A stretch of 64,000 nt of DNA from Roseobacter ponti (GTDB taxonomy: Bacteria > Pseudomonadota > Alphaproteobacteria > Rhodobacterales > Rhodobacteraceae). Each line of letters opens with the position of its first letter. Within the stretch, counting starts at the first letter, position 1. The notes beneath the pieces are model-generated. The model saw only the letters and a program-made list of their open reading frames with translations. It did no database searches and was not told the origin of the DNA. The DNA lies in assembly GCF_012932215.1 (NCBI RefSeq), contig NZ_CP048788.1, forward strand, positions 3,410,001 through 3,474,000. The letters are read 5' to 3'. Below, one piece after another: positions 16,640 to 26,203 of the stretch. The translations under genes and the position numbers were made by a program.

Positions 16640-19057
16640 ATGAAATCGCATTACCGCGTGGTCGTCATCGGGGGAGGCGTCGTCGGTGCGTCGGTTCTTT
16701 ATCACCTGGCAAAGCTTGGCTGGACCGATGTCTGCCTCATTGAGCGCTCTGTGCTGACCGCCGGCTCCAGCTGGCACGCCGCAGGCGGCATCCACGCGCT
16801 GAACGCAGACCCCAACATTGCCGGGCTGCAGGCCTATACCATCGATCTGCTGAGCGAAATCGAAGCCGAAAGTGGCCAGAACATCGGGCTTCACATGACC
16901 GGCGGGCTTACGATGGCCGGTACGCCGGACCGCTGGGAATGGCTGCAATCGGCCTACCGCACCTTCCAGTCCATCGGCATCGAAGACTGTCGCCTTGTGA
17001 GCACCGAAGAGGCCGTGGCGCTCAATCCGATCATGTCGGGCGAGGGTCTTCTGGGCGGCATGTGGGCCGACCGCGAAGGCTATATCGACACCACCGGCAC
17101 GGTGCATGCCTATGCGGGCGCTGCCAGAAAGCGCGGTGCGGAAGTGATCGAGCGCAACCGGGTGCTGGAACTGAACCAGACGCTGCAGGGCTGGGAAGTT
17201 GTCACCGAAAAGGGCACGGTGTCCTGCGAACATGTGGTCAATGCAGCCGGCCTCTGGGCCAAGCAGGTCGGGCGCATGGCGGGCATCGAACTGCCGGTGA
17301 GCCCCCTCAACCACCACTATCTGATCTCTGACACGATCCCGCAGCTGGAAGAGCTGGACTTCGAGGTTCCGATGACCGTCGATCTGGAAGGTTTCACCTA
17401 TCTGCGGCAGGATCAGAAAGGGGTGTTGCTGGGCATCTATGAGATCAACCACCAGCACTGGATGATGGACGGCGCGCCCTGGGAATACGGCTTTGAGCTG
17501 CAGCAGGAAGACCCTGACCGGATCGAGCATGAGCTGACCCTGGGGTTCAACCGATACCCCTGCCTGCAGGAGGTCGGCGTGAAGACCTGGGTCAATGGTG
17601 CCTTCACTTTCTCGCCGGACGGCAATCCGCTTGTGGGACCGGTACGCGGCAAGCGGGGCTACTGGTCGGCCTGTGCCGTGATGGCGGGTTTCCTGCAGGG
17701 CGGCGGCGTCGGCAAAAGCCTTGCTGAATGGATGATCCACGGCACGCCCGAGGCCGATGTTTATGGCATGGATATCGCGCGCTATGGCATCTGGGCAGAG
17801 AACAAACAGTATATCAAAGAGACCACCGGCCAGTTCTATACCCGCCGGTTCGTAATGACCTATCCCAACGAACAGCTGCCCGCGGGCCGGGTGCTGAAAA
17901 CGCCGGGCGCTTACGCGGATATGACCGCGGCGGGCTGTCAGTGGGGGCAGAGCTGGGATCTCGAAGTGCCGCTCTACTTCGCTGAGACCGGTTTTGAGGA
18001 AACGCCCGCGCTCAAACGCTCCAATGCCTTTCCGATCGTCGCCGATGAGTGCCGGGCAGTGCGCGAAGGCGTGGGCCTGCTGGATATCTCCGGGTTTTCC
18101 CGCTTTGAGGTGACGGGGCCGGGAGCGGAGAAGTGGCTCGACAGAATTATGGCGTCAAAACTTCCAGGACCCGGGCGCGCGCGGCTGGCACCGATGCTGG
18201 CCGAAGACGGCCGGCTCAAGGGTGATCTGACCGTGTTTAACTGGGGCCCGGACCCGGACGGACAAACCACATGGTGGATCATGGGCAGCTACTACCTGCG
18301 CGCCTGGCACCTACGGTGGTTTGATGATCACATAGACGAGGGGGTTCAGGTTCGCGATCTGGGCGATGATACTGCCGGCTTCTCTCTTTCAGGTCCGAAA
18401 TCGCGCGCGGTGATTGAAAAGCTGACCGACGGGCCGGTGGGCGATCTGCCCTTTATGGGCTGCGGGAGTTTCGATATCGGGTTGCTGCGCTGTAAAGTCG
18501 GGCGGCTCTCGGTCACGGGTGAGCTTGGCTATGAGATCCATTGCCGCGCGGGCGATCACGCCACCCTGCGGCGGATCCTGCTGAAGGCCGGGGCGGATGC
18601 GGGTATCCGCGAAGTCGGGTTCAACGCCCTGCTGAGCCTGCGGCTGGAGAAAAGCTTTGGCATCTGGAATGCGGAATTTACCCAGGGATACACCGCTGGC
18701 ATGACCGGCATGGACCGCTGGATCGACTGGAACAAGGACTTCACCGGCAAAGCGGCGGCCCTTGCGGAACGCGACGGCAACGGACCCGCGCGCCGCCTTG
18801 TGACGCTGGAAATTGCGGCGGATGAAGCGGATGCCAGCGGCTATGAGCCGGTCTGGGCGGGGGCCGAAAAAGTTGGCTTCGTCACCTCAGGCGGCTACGG
18901 GCACACAACCGGCAAATCGCTGGCCATGGCGCTCGTGGATGTGGCGCATTGCGCAGAAGGCTCAGACCTGTCGGTGCATGTGGTCGGCGTGGAAAAGAAC
19001 GCCAAAGTCATCGCGCCTTCGCCTTATGACCCGGCGGGACAGGCCATGCGGACGTGA
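16640..19057 (+). CDS. FAD-dependent dimethylglycine/sarcosine dehydrogenase-like protein with GcvT domain
   Basis: This is an 805-residue protein of the dimethylglycine/sarcosine dehydrogenase group. It oxidises N-methyl groups with FAD and passes the carbon to tetrahydrofolate. Residues 5-27 carry the dinucleotide fold (VVVIGGGVVGASVLYHLAKL). SSWHAAGG holds the His that binds FAD covalently in relatives. The C-terminal half is an aminomethyltransferase (GcvT) domain (CRAVREGVGLLDISGFSRFE, VTGELGYEIHC, SLRLEKSFGIW). The ATG at 16640 with GGAG in front is preferred to an upstream GTG at 16601. Its stop overlaps the mttB-like start (GTGA). Confidence 0.83.
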   Translation: MKSHYRVVVIGGGVVGASVLYHLAKLGWTDVCLIERSVLTAGSSWHAAGGIHALNADPNIAGLQAYTIDLLSEIEAESGQNIGLHMTGGLTMAGTPDRWEWLQSAYRTFQSIGIEDCRLVSTEEAVALNPIMSGEGLLGGMWADREGYIDTTGTVHAYAGAARKRGAEVIERNRVLELNQTLQGWEVVTEKGTVSCEHVVNAAGLWAKQVGRMAGIELPVSPLNHHYLISDTIPQLEELDFEVPMTVDLEGFTYLRQDQKGVLLGIYEINHQHWMMDGAPWEYGFELQQEDPDRIEHELTLGFNRYPCLQEVGVKTWVNGAFTFSPDGNPLVGPVRGKRGYWSACAVMAGFLQGGGVGKSLAEWMIHGTPEADVYGMDIARYGIWAENKQYIKETTGQFYTRRFVMTYPNEQLPAGRVLKTPGAYADMTAAGCQWGQSWDLEVPLYFAETGFEETPALKRSNAFPIVADECRAVREGVGLLDISGFSRFEVTGPGAEKWLDRIMASKLPGPGRARLAPMLAEDGRLKGDLTVFNWGPDPDGQTTWWIMGSYYLRAWHLRWFDDHIDEGVQVRDLGDDTAGFSLSGPKSRAVIEKLTDGPVGDLPFMGCGSFDIGLLRCKVGRLSVTGELGYEIHCRAGDHATLRRILLKAGADAGIREVGFNALLSLRLEKSFGIWNAEFTQGYTAGMTGMDRWIDWNKDFTGKAAALAERDGNGPARRLVTLEIAADEADASGYEPVWAGAEKVGFVTSGGYGHTTGKSLAMALVDVAHCAEGSDLSVHVVGVEKNAKVIAPSPYDPAGQAMRT

Positions 19058-20595
19058 CCATCGCGGAGAATAAAGGGCGACGCCGCACCCGGCGTGGCGG
19101 CAGCACGCCCGCACCGGCGCGCGACATCAACTACCGCAGTCTGCGCAACCCCTTCCCGCCGGCCCGTGTCTTCACTGACGACCGGATTGCCGCGATCCAC
19201 GAGGCCGCTCTTTCTGTTCTGGAAGACCTCGGGCTCAAAGTTCTGCTTCCCGAGGCGCGCACCCTCTTCGCCAGAGCCGGCGCGCGCGTTGATGACAGCA
19301 CAGAGATGGTGCGGATCGGGCGCGAGATCATCGACGCCGCGCTTGTCACCGCACCGAAATCGGTGACCGTGCGCGGTGGTGCCCGGCCACGCGACGTGTT
19401 GCTGGAACAGGGATCACTGGTGTTTCAGCCCGGTGCCGGTGCGCCGCATGCCACCGATCTGGTGCGCGGCAGACGGCCCGGCCGGGGGCAGGATTTTGCT
19501 GAACTGGTGAAACTGACGCAGTATTTTGACGTGCTGCATATGATGCCGCCGCTTGTTGAGCCGCAGGACGTGCCCATGCATCTGCGCCACTATATGACCA
19601 TGGAAACGATGATGGCACAGTCTGACAAGGTGCCCTTCATCTTTGCGCGCGGCACGCCGCAGACCGAACAAAGCTTTGAAATGCTGCAGGATTTTCGGGG
19701 GCTTTCGGATGAAGAATTCCGAGCGGAGAGCCATTCCTATACGATCATAAACACCAATTCGCCGCGCCAGATCGACATCCCCATGGCGCGCGGTCTGATC
19801 GATTTCGCACGCGCCGGACAGATCAGCATCGTGACCCCTTTTACGCTGATGGGCGCGATGGCGCCTGTCACGGTCGCCGGCGCCATGACGCTGAGCCACG
19901 CCGAAGCGCTGGCCGCCATCGCGCTGACGCAGCTTGTGCGCCCCGGCGCGCCGGTCTGCTATGGTACGTTCACCTCAAACGTGGATATGAAATCGGGCGC
20001 GCCCGCTTTCGGCACGCCCGAACATTTCACGGCGAGCGTCGTGGCGGGCCAGCTTGCCGGGCGCACCGGGCTGCCCTGGCGCTGCGCTACCGGCTCGGCT
20101 GCCAACCTCAGCGATGTTCAGGCGGCACAGGAAACGCAGTTCGGCCTCTGGGGCTGTCTTCTGTCGGGCGCCACGGTAGTTCTGCATGCGGCGGGCTGGC
20201 TGGAGGGCGGGCTGACCGTTTCCTATGAAAAGCTGATCACCGATGTTGAGGTGCTGCAGATGGTGGCCGAGCTTTGTGCCGGCACCAGTGCGGAAGACGC
20301 CGATATCGCCCTTGATGCGCTGGCCGAAGTGCAGCCGGGCGGGCATTTCTTTGGCGCGCAGCACACGATGGAACGCTACCAGACTGCCTTTTACGAACCG
20401 CTGATCGGTGATCTGTCGAATTACGGTACCTGGTCGGAACGGGGTGCGGTGGATACCACAACCCGGGCCTCTGATCTGTGGCAGAAAATCCTGAATGAAG
20501 CGCCCGGCCCCAGGGTCGACCCCGAGGCTCTGGCACGGCTGCAGGAATATGTCGCTGTGAAATCGCAGGCCGGCGGCGCGCCCCCGGAAAGCTGA
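19054..20595 (+). CDS. Trimethylamine methyltransferase (MttB) superfamily protein, non-pyrrolysine type
   Basis: This 513-residue TIM-barrel protein belongs to the MttB superfamily. The reading frame has no internal UAG, so it is a non-pyrrolysine member; characterised ones demethylate glycine betaine, proline betaine or carnitine onto a corrinoid protein. Typical blocks are AALSVLEDLGLKVLLPEARTLF, FQPGAGAPHATD, ITVAGAMTLSHAEA-like (VTVAGAMTLSHAEALAAIAL) and CATGSAANLSDVQAAQE. The GTG start overlaps the upstream dehydrogenase-like gene. No corrinoid protein or reactivator is next to it, so the methyl acceptor is unclear. A joint role in methylated-amine breakdown is inferred. Confidence 0.82.
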   Translation: MTIAENKGRRRTRRGGSTPAPARDINYRSLRNPFPPARVFTDDRIAAIHEAALSVLEDLGLKVLLPEARTLFARAGARVDDSTEMVRIGREIIDAALVTAPKSVTVRGGARPRDVLLEQGSLVFQPGAGAPHATDLVRGRRPGRGQDFAELVKLTQYFDVLHMMPPLVEPQDVPMHLRHYMTMETMMAQSDKVPFIFARGTPQTEQSFEMLQDFRGLSDEEFRAESHSYTIINTNSPRQIDIPMARGLIDFARAGQISIVTPFTLMGAMAPVTVAGAMTLSHAEALAAIALTQLVRPGAPVCYGTFTSNVDMKSGAPAFGTPEHFTASVVAGQLAGRTGLPWRCATGSAANLSDVQAAQETQFGLWGCLLSGATVVLHAAGWLEGGLTVSYEKLITDVEVLQMVAELCAGTSAEDADIALDALAEVQPGGHFFGAQHTMERYQTAFYEPLIGDLSNYGTWSERGAVDTTTRASDLWQKILNEAPGPRVDPEALARLQEYVAVKSQAGGAPPES

Positions 20596-20732
20596 GCGGA
20601 CCGCTGAAACAATAGTCATCTGACGCCATTGTGTTACACTCCCGGCGACGGATCGGATATATCCTTTGAATTCAGCCGAAAAACGCTAGGTCTGTACTGT
20701 CTCTGAAACAACTTTTCCCAAAGGGCTTCCCG

Positions 20733-21860
20733 ATGATGCGCCTTCCCGATCCCGTCCGGGCCTTTGCCATTACCGCAATGCTGATCTTTGCCGCGGGCGG
20801 CCCACCTGCCCTTGCACAGGGGCGGGCCGCCGCCGTCGGCGTGGAAACCGTTGAGACCCGCAGCATTGCCGAGACCATTCCGCTTTTTGCAGAGGTCGTC
20901 ACATCGCGCGAGGGTACCATCGCCAGCCGCATCTCCGGCACCATCGACAGAGTTCTCGTGCTCGAAGGCGTACTGGTGGCCCAGGGCGAGGTTCTGGCCG
21001 AGCTCGACACCGAACTGCTGAGCATCCTCAACCGCCAGGCCGAGGCCCGCCGTGCGGAAGCCAGTGCCGGCATCGCCACGGCAGAGGCGCGCACCGAACG
21101 CGCGCTGAATGCGCTCAACCGTATCGAGGGCCTGCGCGATACCACTTCTTTCTCCACCAGCCGTTTTGACGAGGCTCAGGGCAATTACTTCGAGGCACAG
21201 GGTCAGCTTGCCGAAGCCGAGGCCCGGGTGCAAAGCGCCGAAGCAGCCCTTGCCGAGACCCGGTACCAGCTTGAACGCGCCCGCATTACCGCGCCTTTCA
21301 CCGGCATCGTGCTCGACGTGCACACCAACCCCGGCGAATTTATCAGCTCGGGCGCTCCGGTTGTCTCCCTGCTGGATATCTCCGCCTTTGAGGTCGAAGC
21401 GAGCGTGCCGGCGCGCTACATCAGCGTGCTGAAAACCGGGCTGGCGGTCAAAGGCACCACCGAAACCGGCGAAAAGCTCGACATGACGGTGCGCGTCCTG
21501 CTGCCCGTAGAGGACCCCTCCACCCGCACCCGGCCTGTGCGCTTTACCTCACCGCGTCTGCTGGAAATGCCCGGCACTGCCATCGGGCAGTCGCTCACCG
21601 TCTCGATCCCCATCAGCAAACCTCGCGACGTGCTCTCGGTGCCCAAAGACGCGCTGGTTCAGGCGCGTGGCGGCTGGACCGTTTTCGTCAGCGAGGACGG
21701 CAAGGCTCAGCCGCGCATGGTGCAGATCGGAGTGGCCCTTGGCGACCGTTTCGAGGTGCTTGACGGGCTGGCCGAAGGCGACGTGGTCGTCACCCGCGGC
21801 AACGAACGCCTGCGCCCGGGCCAGGATATCGCGCCTATGGGCGGCGCGGATCAGGGGTAG
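20733..21860 (+). CDS. RND efflux periplasmic adaptor (membrane-fusion protein)
   Basis: This 375-residue HlyD/AcrA-type adaptor has an N-terminal signal-like segment (FAITAMLIFAAGGPPALAQG). A biotinyl-lipoyl/coiled-coil hairpin follows (REGTIASRISGTIDRVLVLE; alpha-hairpin about residues 95-175). Beta-barrel and membrane-proximal domains end the protein (DALVQARGGWTVFVSEDGKA). It bridges the inner-membrane pump encoded 6 bp downstream to an outer-membrane channel, which is not encoded here. ATG at 20733 and 20736 are both possible starts. The 137 bp upstream hold no gene and no clear regulator. Confidence 0.87.
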   Translation: MMRLPDPVRAFAITAMLIFAAGGPPALAQGRAAAVGVETVETRSIAETIPLFAEVVTSREGTIASRISGTIDRVLVLEGVLVAQGEVLAELDTELLSILNRQAEARRAEASAGIATAEARTERALNALNRIEGLRDTTSFSTSRFDEAQGNYFEAQGQLAEAEARVQSAEAALAETRYQLERARITAPFTGIVLDVHTNPGEFISSGAPVVSLLDISAFEVEASVPARYISVLKTGLAVKGTTETGEKLDMTVRVLLPVEDPSTRTRPVRFTSPRLLEMPGTAIGQSLTVSIPISKPRDVLSVPKDALVQARGGWTVFVSEDGKAQPRMVQIGVALGDRFEVLDGLAEGDVVVTRGNERLRPGQDIAPMGGADQG

Positions 21861-21866
21861 CGCCGC

Positions 21867-24800
21867 ATGGATATCATCCGCTTTGCAATCGAGCGCCCGG
21901 TCGCTGTTATTGCCGCCGTGATCATGGCGGTGCTTTTTGGCATCATCGCGGTCAGCCGCATCCCGATCCAGCTGGCACCCGACGTGCGCAAACCGATTGT
22001 GGTGATCGAAACCGTCTGGCCGGGTGCCGCGCCCTCCGAGGTCGAGCGCGAGATCATCAACCCGCAGGAAGAAGCACTGCGCGGGCTCGACGGGCTCGAC
22101 ATTATGACCTCCAGCGCGCGCACGGGGCAGGCCGAGATCACCCTGGAGTTCGGCATCGGCACCGATATGAGCCAGTCCCTGCTGCTGGTCTCCAACCGCC
22201 TCGACCGCGTGGGCGATTACCCCGACGAGGCCGGGGAGCCCTCGCTCGACACATCGGGTGCTGATGACAGTCCTATTGCGTGGGTGCTGCTGACGGCGCT
22301 GGAGGGTAATAACCGCGTCATGGCAACCTTCGGCGACTTCGTCGAGGATGTGATCAAAGACCGTGTTGAACGCATCGAAGGGGTCTCCGCCGTTAACGTC
22401 TTTGGCGGGGTCACGCAGGAACTGCAGGTGGTGGTCGATCCGCGCCGTCTGTCGCGCTTTGATCTGACCGTGCCGGAAGTCGTGCGGGTGCTGCGCAGTG
22501 AAAACATCTCACTGTCCGCGGGCGATGTCGAAGAAGGCAAGCGGCGTTATATCGTGCGGGCCGAAGGCAATCTGAACACAGTCGAGGCGATCCGCTCGGT
22601 CGTGCTGCGCTCTGATATCAGCGCCGGCGGATCGGGCCGGGTGCGCGTAGGCGACGTGGCCGATGTGAGCTTTGCCTATGAGGATCCCACGGCGCGCCTG
22701 CGCTTTCGTGGTGAGCCCGGGCTGGCCTTCAATATCGTGCGCGAGCCAGGCGCCAATGTCATCGAAACCATGGAAGCCGTGCGCGAGGTTCTGACCGAAC
22801 TTAACGACGGACCGGTCACCGATGCCGGGCTCAGAATGCGCCAGGTCTATGACGAGACGGTCTATATCAACGGCGCGATCAGTCTGGTGACACAGAACAT
22901 CTGGATCGGCGGCGGACTTGCCGCGCTGGTTCTGCTGATGTTCCTGCGCAGCCCGCGGGCGACACTGGTGGTCTCGCTCGCGATCCCGGTCAGTATCGTC
23001 GCGACATTTGTGGCCATGGCCGCCACAGGGCGGACGCTGAACGTCATTTCGCTCGCGGGTATCGCCTTTGCCGTGGGCATGATCGTGGATGCGGCCATCG
23101 TGGTGCTGGAAAACATCTACCGGCTGCGCGAACAGGGTAAATCAAGGCGCGAGGCGGCTTATATCGGGGCGCGTCAGGTCTGGGGTGCTATCCTTGTGTC
23201 GGCACTGACCACGGTGCTGGTCTTTGTGCCCATTCTGATCATGCAGCTTGAAGCGGGTCAGCTTTTCCGTGACATCGCGGTGGCTATTTCGGTTTCGGTC
23301 CTGCTGTCGCTGGTGGTTGCCGTCACGGTGATCCCGGCGCTCGCAAGCCGGCTGCTGAAACGTGGGACGCAGAGCACAATGCGAATCTGGGGTCTGGATC
23401 ATCTGGCCGGCGCCTTTCATGGCCTTGTGATGGCCTATGTGCGTCTCACCGTGCGGTTCCGGGCCATCGGCCTGATGATGGTTGTGCTGATAGCGGGGGG
23501 CGCGGGCGTGGCCAGCATCGCCTTTCTGCCGCGACTGGAATACCTGCCCGAAGGCAACCGGAACCTCGTGTTCGGCCTGATTATTCCGCCGCCCGGGTAC
23601 AATCTCGACACCACGGAAACCATCGCACAGCGCATCGAGGCCGTGGCCCGCCCGCTCTGGGAGGCCGCCCCCGAAACCGAAACCGCCGAGGGCACACCGA
23701 CGATCGAGAACTTCTTCTTTGTTGCCCGACCGGGCGCGAGCTTTGTCGGCGCTGCCGCCGTCGATGGCAGCCGCGCGAGCGAGCTTATCCCGGTTCTTTC
23801 AGGTCCGATTTTCGCCGAACCCGGCACTTTCGGCTTTATGACACAGCCATCGCTCTTTGGCCGTGGCGTGGGCGGCGGGCGCACCATTGAGCTCAATATC
23901 TCCGGTCAGGATCTCGACGAGATCCTCGGTGTTGCAGGTCAGGCCGCGGGCATCATCTCGGGCCTGCTGCCGCGCTCTGAAGGGCACCAGTTCCGCCCCA
24001 TCCCCGGCCTTGAGCTTGGCGCGCCCGAAGTCCGGCTGGTGCCCGACCGGCTGCGCCTTGCCGATGCGGGGCTCAGCAGTTCCGATCTGGCGACCACCGT
24101 TGATGCCTTCAACGACGGGCTGCGCGTGGCAGAGATTACCGTGGGTGCCGAGCGGATCAACCTGATGCTCAAAGGCGATCCGGGTCTGCAGACCGCACAG
24201 CGCACCCAGGACATCGGCAATTATCCGGTGGTCACCCCCGGCGGAGAGATCGTGCCCGTCTCGGCGCTGGCCGAGGTGGTGGTCACCGCCGGCCCGACCG
24301 AGATCCGGCACCGTGACCGGTTGCGCACTGTCACGCTCGAGGTCCGGCCCTCAGACGCCCTGCCCCTTGAGGCCGCGGTTGAACTGCTGGAGGCAGAGGT
24401 TGTCAGCGTGCTGACGGAACGCGGCCTGCCCGATGGCATCCGCGTGAGCGTTTCCGGCACCGCCGATCAGCTCAGCCAGACCTGGGACGCCATTCAGATC
24501 AACCTCGCCGTGGCGCTGGTGATCGTCTTTCTGGTCATGGCGATCCTCTTTGAAAGCTTCGTGCTGCCACTGGTTATTCTGATCTCGGTGCCTGTTGCGG
24601 CTGCGGGCGGCGTGGGCGGGCTGGCGCTGCTCAATACCTTCCAGACGCAGCCACTGGATATGCTGACCCTGCTGGGGTTCATCATTCTGGTCGGTATCGT
24701 GGTCAACAATGCCATCCTGATCGTGCATCAGACGCTTTATCACCTGCGCGACGAGGGCATGCCGCCCATCGAGGCCATCGAAGAGGCCACGCGCAACCGC

Positions 24801-25031
24801 ATCCGTCCGATCTTTATGTCCACGCTGACGTCCGTTTTCGGCATGCTGCCGCTGGTCGTCTTCCCGGGCGAGGGGTCGGAGCTTTACCGCGGCCTCGGTG
24901 CTGTGGTTGTCGGCGGTCTGTCGATGTCGGCGTTTCTGACGCTGCTGACGGTGCCACCGCTGCTGCGGCTCTGCGTGCGGGCGCCTGCGCGCGACGATGA
25001 AGAGGCGCTCTCGCCGACCCCGGCGGAATAA
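21867..25031 (+). CDS. RND-family efflux pump permease
   Basis: This 1054-residue inner-membrane pump has the AcrB/MexF-type layout of twelve helices and two large periplasmic loops. It starts MDIIRFAIERPVAVIAAVIM. The proton-relay helix 4 reads GMIVDAAIVVLENIY: Asp408 matches AcrB Asp407, but the second Asp is Ala. In helix 10 the AcrB Lys940 position is Asn (GIVVNNAILIV). These changes occur in some RND subgroups and suggest a different proton-relay layout. With the adaptor it should export hydrophobic or amphiphilic compounds; no substrate can be assigned and no regulator is adjacent. Confidence 0.87.
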   Translation: MDIIRFAIERPVAVIAAVIMAVLFGIIAVSRIPIQLAPDVRKPIVVIETVWPGAAPSEVEREIINPQEEALRGLDGLDIMTSSARTGQAEITLEFGIGTDMSQSLLLVSNRLDRVGDYPDEAGEPSLDTSGADDSPIAWVLLTALEGNNRVMATFGDFVEDVIKDRVERIEGVSAVNVFGGVTQELQVVVDPRRLSRFDLTVPEVVRVLRSENISLSAGDVEEGKRRYIVRAEGNLNTVEAIRSVVLRSDISAGGSGRVRVGDVADVSFAYEDPTARLRFRGEPGLAFNIVREPGANVIETMEAVREVLTELNDGPVTDAGLRMRQVYDETVYINGAISLVTQNIWIGGGLAALVLLMFLRSPRATLVVSLAIPVSIVATFVAMAATGRTLNVISLAGIAFAVGMIVDAAIVVLENIYRLREQGKSRREAAYIGARQVWGAILVSALTTVLVFVPILIMQLEAGQLFRDIAVAISVSVLLSLVVAVTVIPALASRLLKRGTQSTMRIWGLDHLAGAFHGLVMAYVRLTVRFRAIGLMMVVLIAGGAGVASIAFLPRLEYLPEGNRNLVFGLIIPPPGYNLDTTETIAQRIEAVARPLWEAAPETETAEGTPTIENFFFVARPGASFVGAAAVDGSRASELIPVLSGPIFAEPGTFGFMTQPSLFGRGVGGGRTIELNISGQDLDEILGVAGQAAGIISGLLPRSEGHQFRPIPGLELGAPEVRLVPDRLRLADAGLSSSDLATTVDAFNDGLRVAEITVGAERINLMLKGDPGLQTAQRTQDIGNYPVVTPGGEIVPVSALAEVVVTAGPTEIRHRDRLRTVTLEVRPSDALPLEAAVELLEAEVVSVLTERGLPDGIRVSVSGTADQLSQTWDAIQINLAVALVIVFLVMAILFESFVLPLVILISVPVAAAGGVGGLALLNTFQTQPLDMLTLLGFIILVGIVVNNAILIVHQTLYHLRDEGMPPIEAIEEATRNRIRPIFMSTLTSVFGMLPLVVFPGEGSELYRGLGAVVVGGLSMSAFLTLLTVPPLLRLCVRAPARDDEEALSPTPAE

Positions 25032-25032
25032 C

Positions 25033-25269
25033 CTATCTGCGCCAGTGAAACGGCACGATGATCAGCGCACCGACTGAGGCGAGGATGGCGTTCATGCCCG
25101 GGCTTCTGAAGCCGATCCCGAACATCAGCGTGATGAAATAAAACACAAACGCCCCGCCCACGCAGATGATGATGCTCTGCAGGATACCGTTACGGGTAAA
25201 ACCTGAGCGCTCGGAGAGGTATCCGACGATGCCCGCGATCACGATTGTGCCGATCAGGGTTGGAAACAT
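25033..25269 (-). CDS. Small membrane protein, GlsB/YeaQ/YmgE-like
   Basis: This 78-residue protein has three hydrophobic segments (TLIGTIVIAGIVGYLSERSG, then IIICVGGAFVFYFITLMFGI, then a C-terminal helix). Its length and the start IGTIVIAGIVGYLSERSG resemble GlsB/YeaQ/YmgE-type proteins, whose function is poorly defined. It lies 11 bp downstream of fmt on the same strand, so it may be the last gene of the deformylase/fmt operon. Its end nearly touches the convergent RND gene. Confidence 0.6.
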   Translation of the reverse strand: MFPTLIGTIVIAGIVGYLSERSGFTRNGILQSIIICVGGAFVFYFITLMFGIGFRSPGMNAILASVGALIIVPFHWRR

Positions 25270-25280
25270 GCGTTTTCTCC

Positions 25281-26186
25281 TCAGAGGACCGTGCCGGGGG
25301 CCAGCAGCCGGCCCCGCAGGAATTCATCAGCGTTCTGTGCGCTGCCGCCGGCGCGTTGCAGCCGCATGAGTTCAACCGCACCCTCGCCACAGGCGACCCG
25401 CAGCGGATCATGCAGCACGGTACCCGGCGCGCCCCCGCCCTCCGCCGGTTTTGAGGCCAGCAGTTTGATGCGGGTCTCTCCCTGCGTCGTCCAGGCGCCG
25501 GGAAACGGCGAGAGCCCGCGGATCCGGCGGTCGGTTTCTTCTGCCGGGCGGGTCCAGTCGATACGCGCCTCGGCTTTGTCGATCTTGGCCGCATAGCTCA
25601 CCCCGGTCTCAGGCTGCGGTTGCGGCACCAGCGTCGGCAGATGCTCAAGCGCTCGGGTGATCAGCGCCGCCCCCATCGCGCTCAGCCGGTCGTGCAGCGC
25701 GCCTGTGGTCTCTTCCGCACCGATCGGCGTGGCCTCGCGCAGGAGCACCGGGCCGGTATCGAGGCCGGCCTCCATCTGCATGATGCAGACACCGGTTTCC
25801 GCGTCCCCGGCCATGATCGCGCGGTGGATGGGTGCCGCCCCGCGCCAGCGCGGCAACAGGCTTGCATGGATGTTCAGACAGCCCTGCGCGGGGGCATCCA
25901 GCACCGCCTGCGGCAGGATCAGACCATAGGCAACGACAACCGCCACATCCGCGTTCAAAGCCGCAAAGTCGGTCTGCGCCTCTTCGGATTTCAGCGAGAC
26001 CGGGTGGCGCACCTCCAGCCCCATGTCGCGGGCGCGTGCCTCAACCGGCACCGGGCGTTCTTTCTTACCACGGCCCGCAGGGCGCGGCGGCTGACAATAG
26101 ACGCAGGCAATCTCATGACCGGCAGCGACCAGCGCTTCCAGTACCGGCACGGAAAACTCCGGCGTTCCCATGAATATCACGCGCAT
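25281..26186 (-). CDS. fmt: Methionyl-tRNA formyltransferase
   Basis: This 301-residue enzyme formylates initiator Met-tRNA with 10-formyl-tetrahydrofolate. The N-terminal transferase domain starts [19 protein letters not shown] and contains the formyl-transfer motif [16 protein letters not shown]. The C-terminal OB-like domain ([18 protein letters not shown]) binds the tRNA. It is 17 bp downstream of three peptide deformylase genes, which remove the formyl group again; the fmt-def pairing is classical. Confidence 0.95.
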   Translation of the reverse strand: MRVIFMGTPEFSVPVLEALVAAGHEIACVYCQPPRPAGRGKKERPVPVEARARDMGLEVRHPVSLKSEEAQTDFAALNADVAVVVAYGLILPQAVLDAPAQGCLNIHASLLPRWRGAAPIHRAIMAGDAETGVCIMQMEAGLDTGPVLLREATPIGAEETTGALHDRLSAMGAALITRALEHLPTLVPQPQPETGVSYAAKIDKAEARIDWTRPAEETDRRIRGLSPFPGAWTTQGETRIKLLASKPAEGGGAPGTVLHDPLRVACGEGAVELMRLQRAGGSAQNADEFLRGRLLAPGTVL

Positions 26187-26203
26187 GATCCGTCCCCCGT
26201 TTC

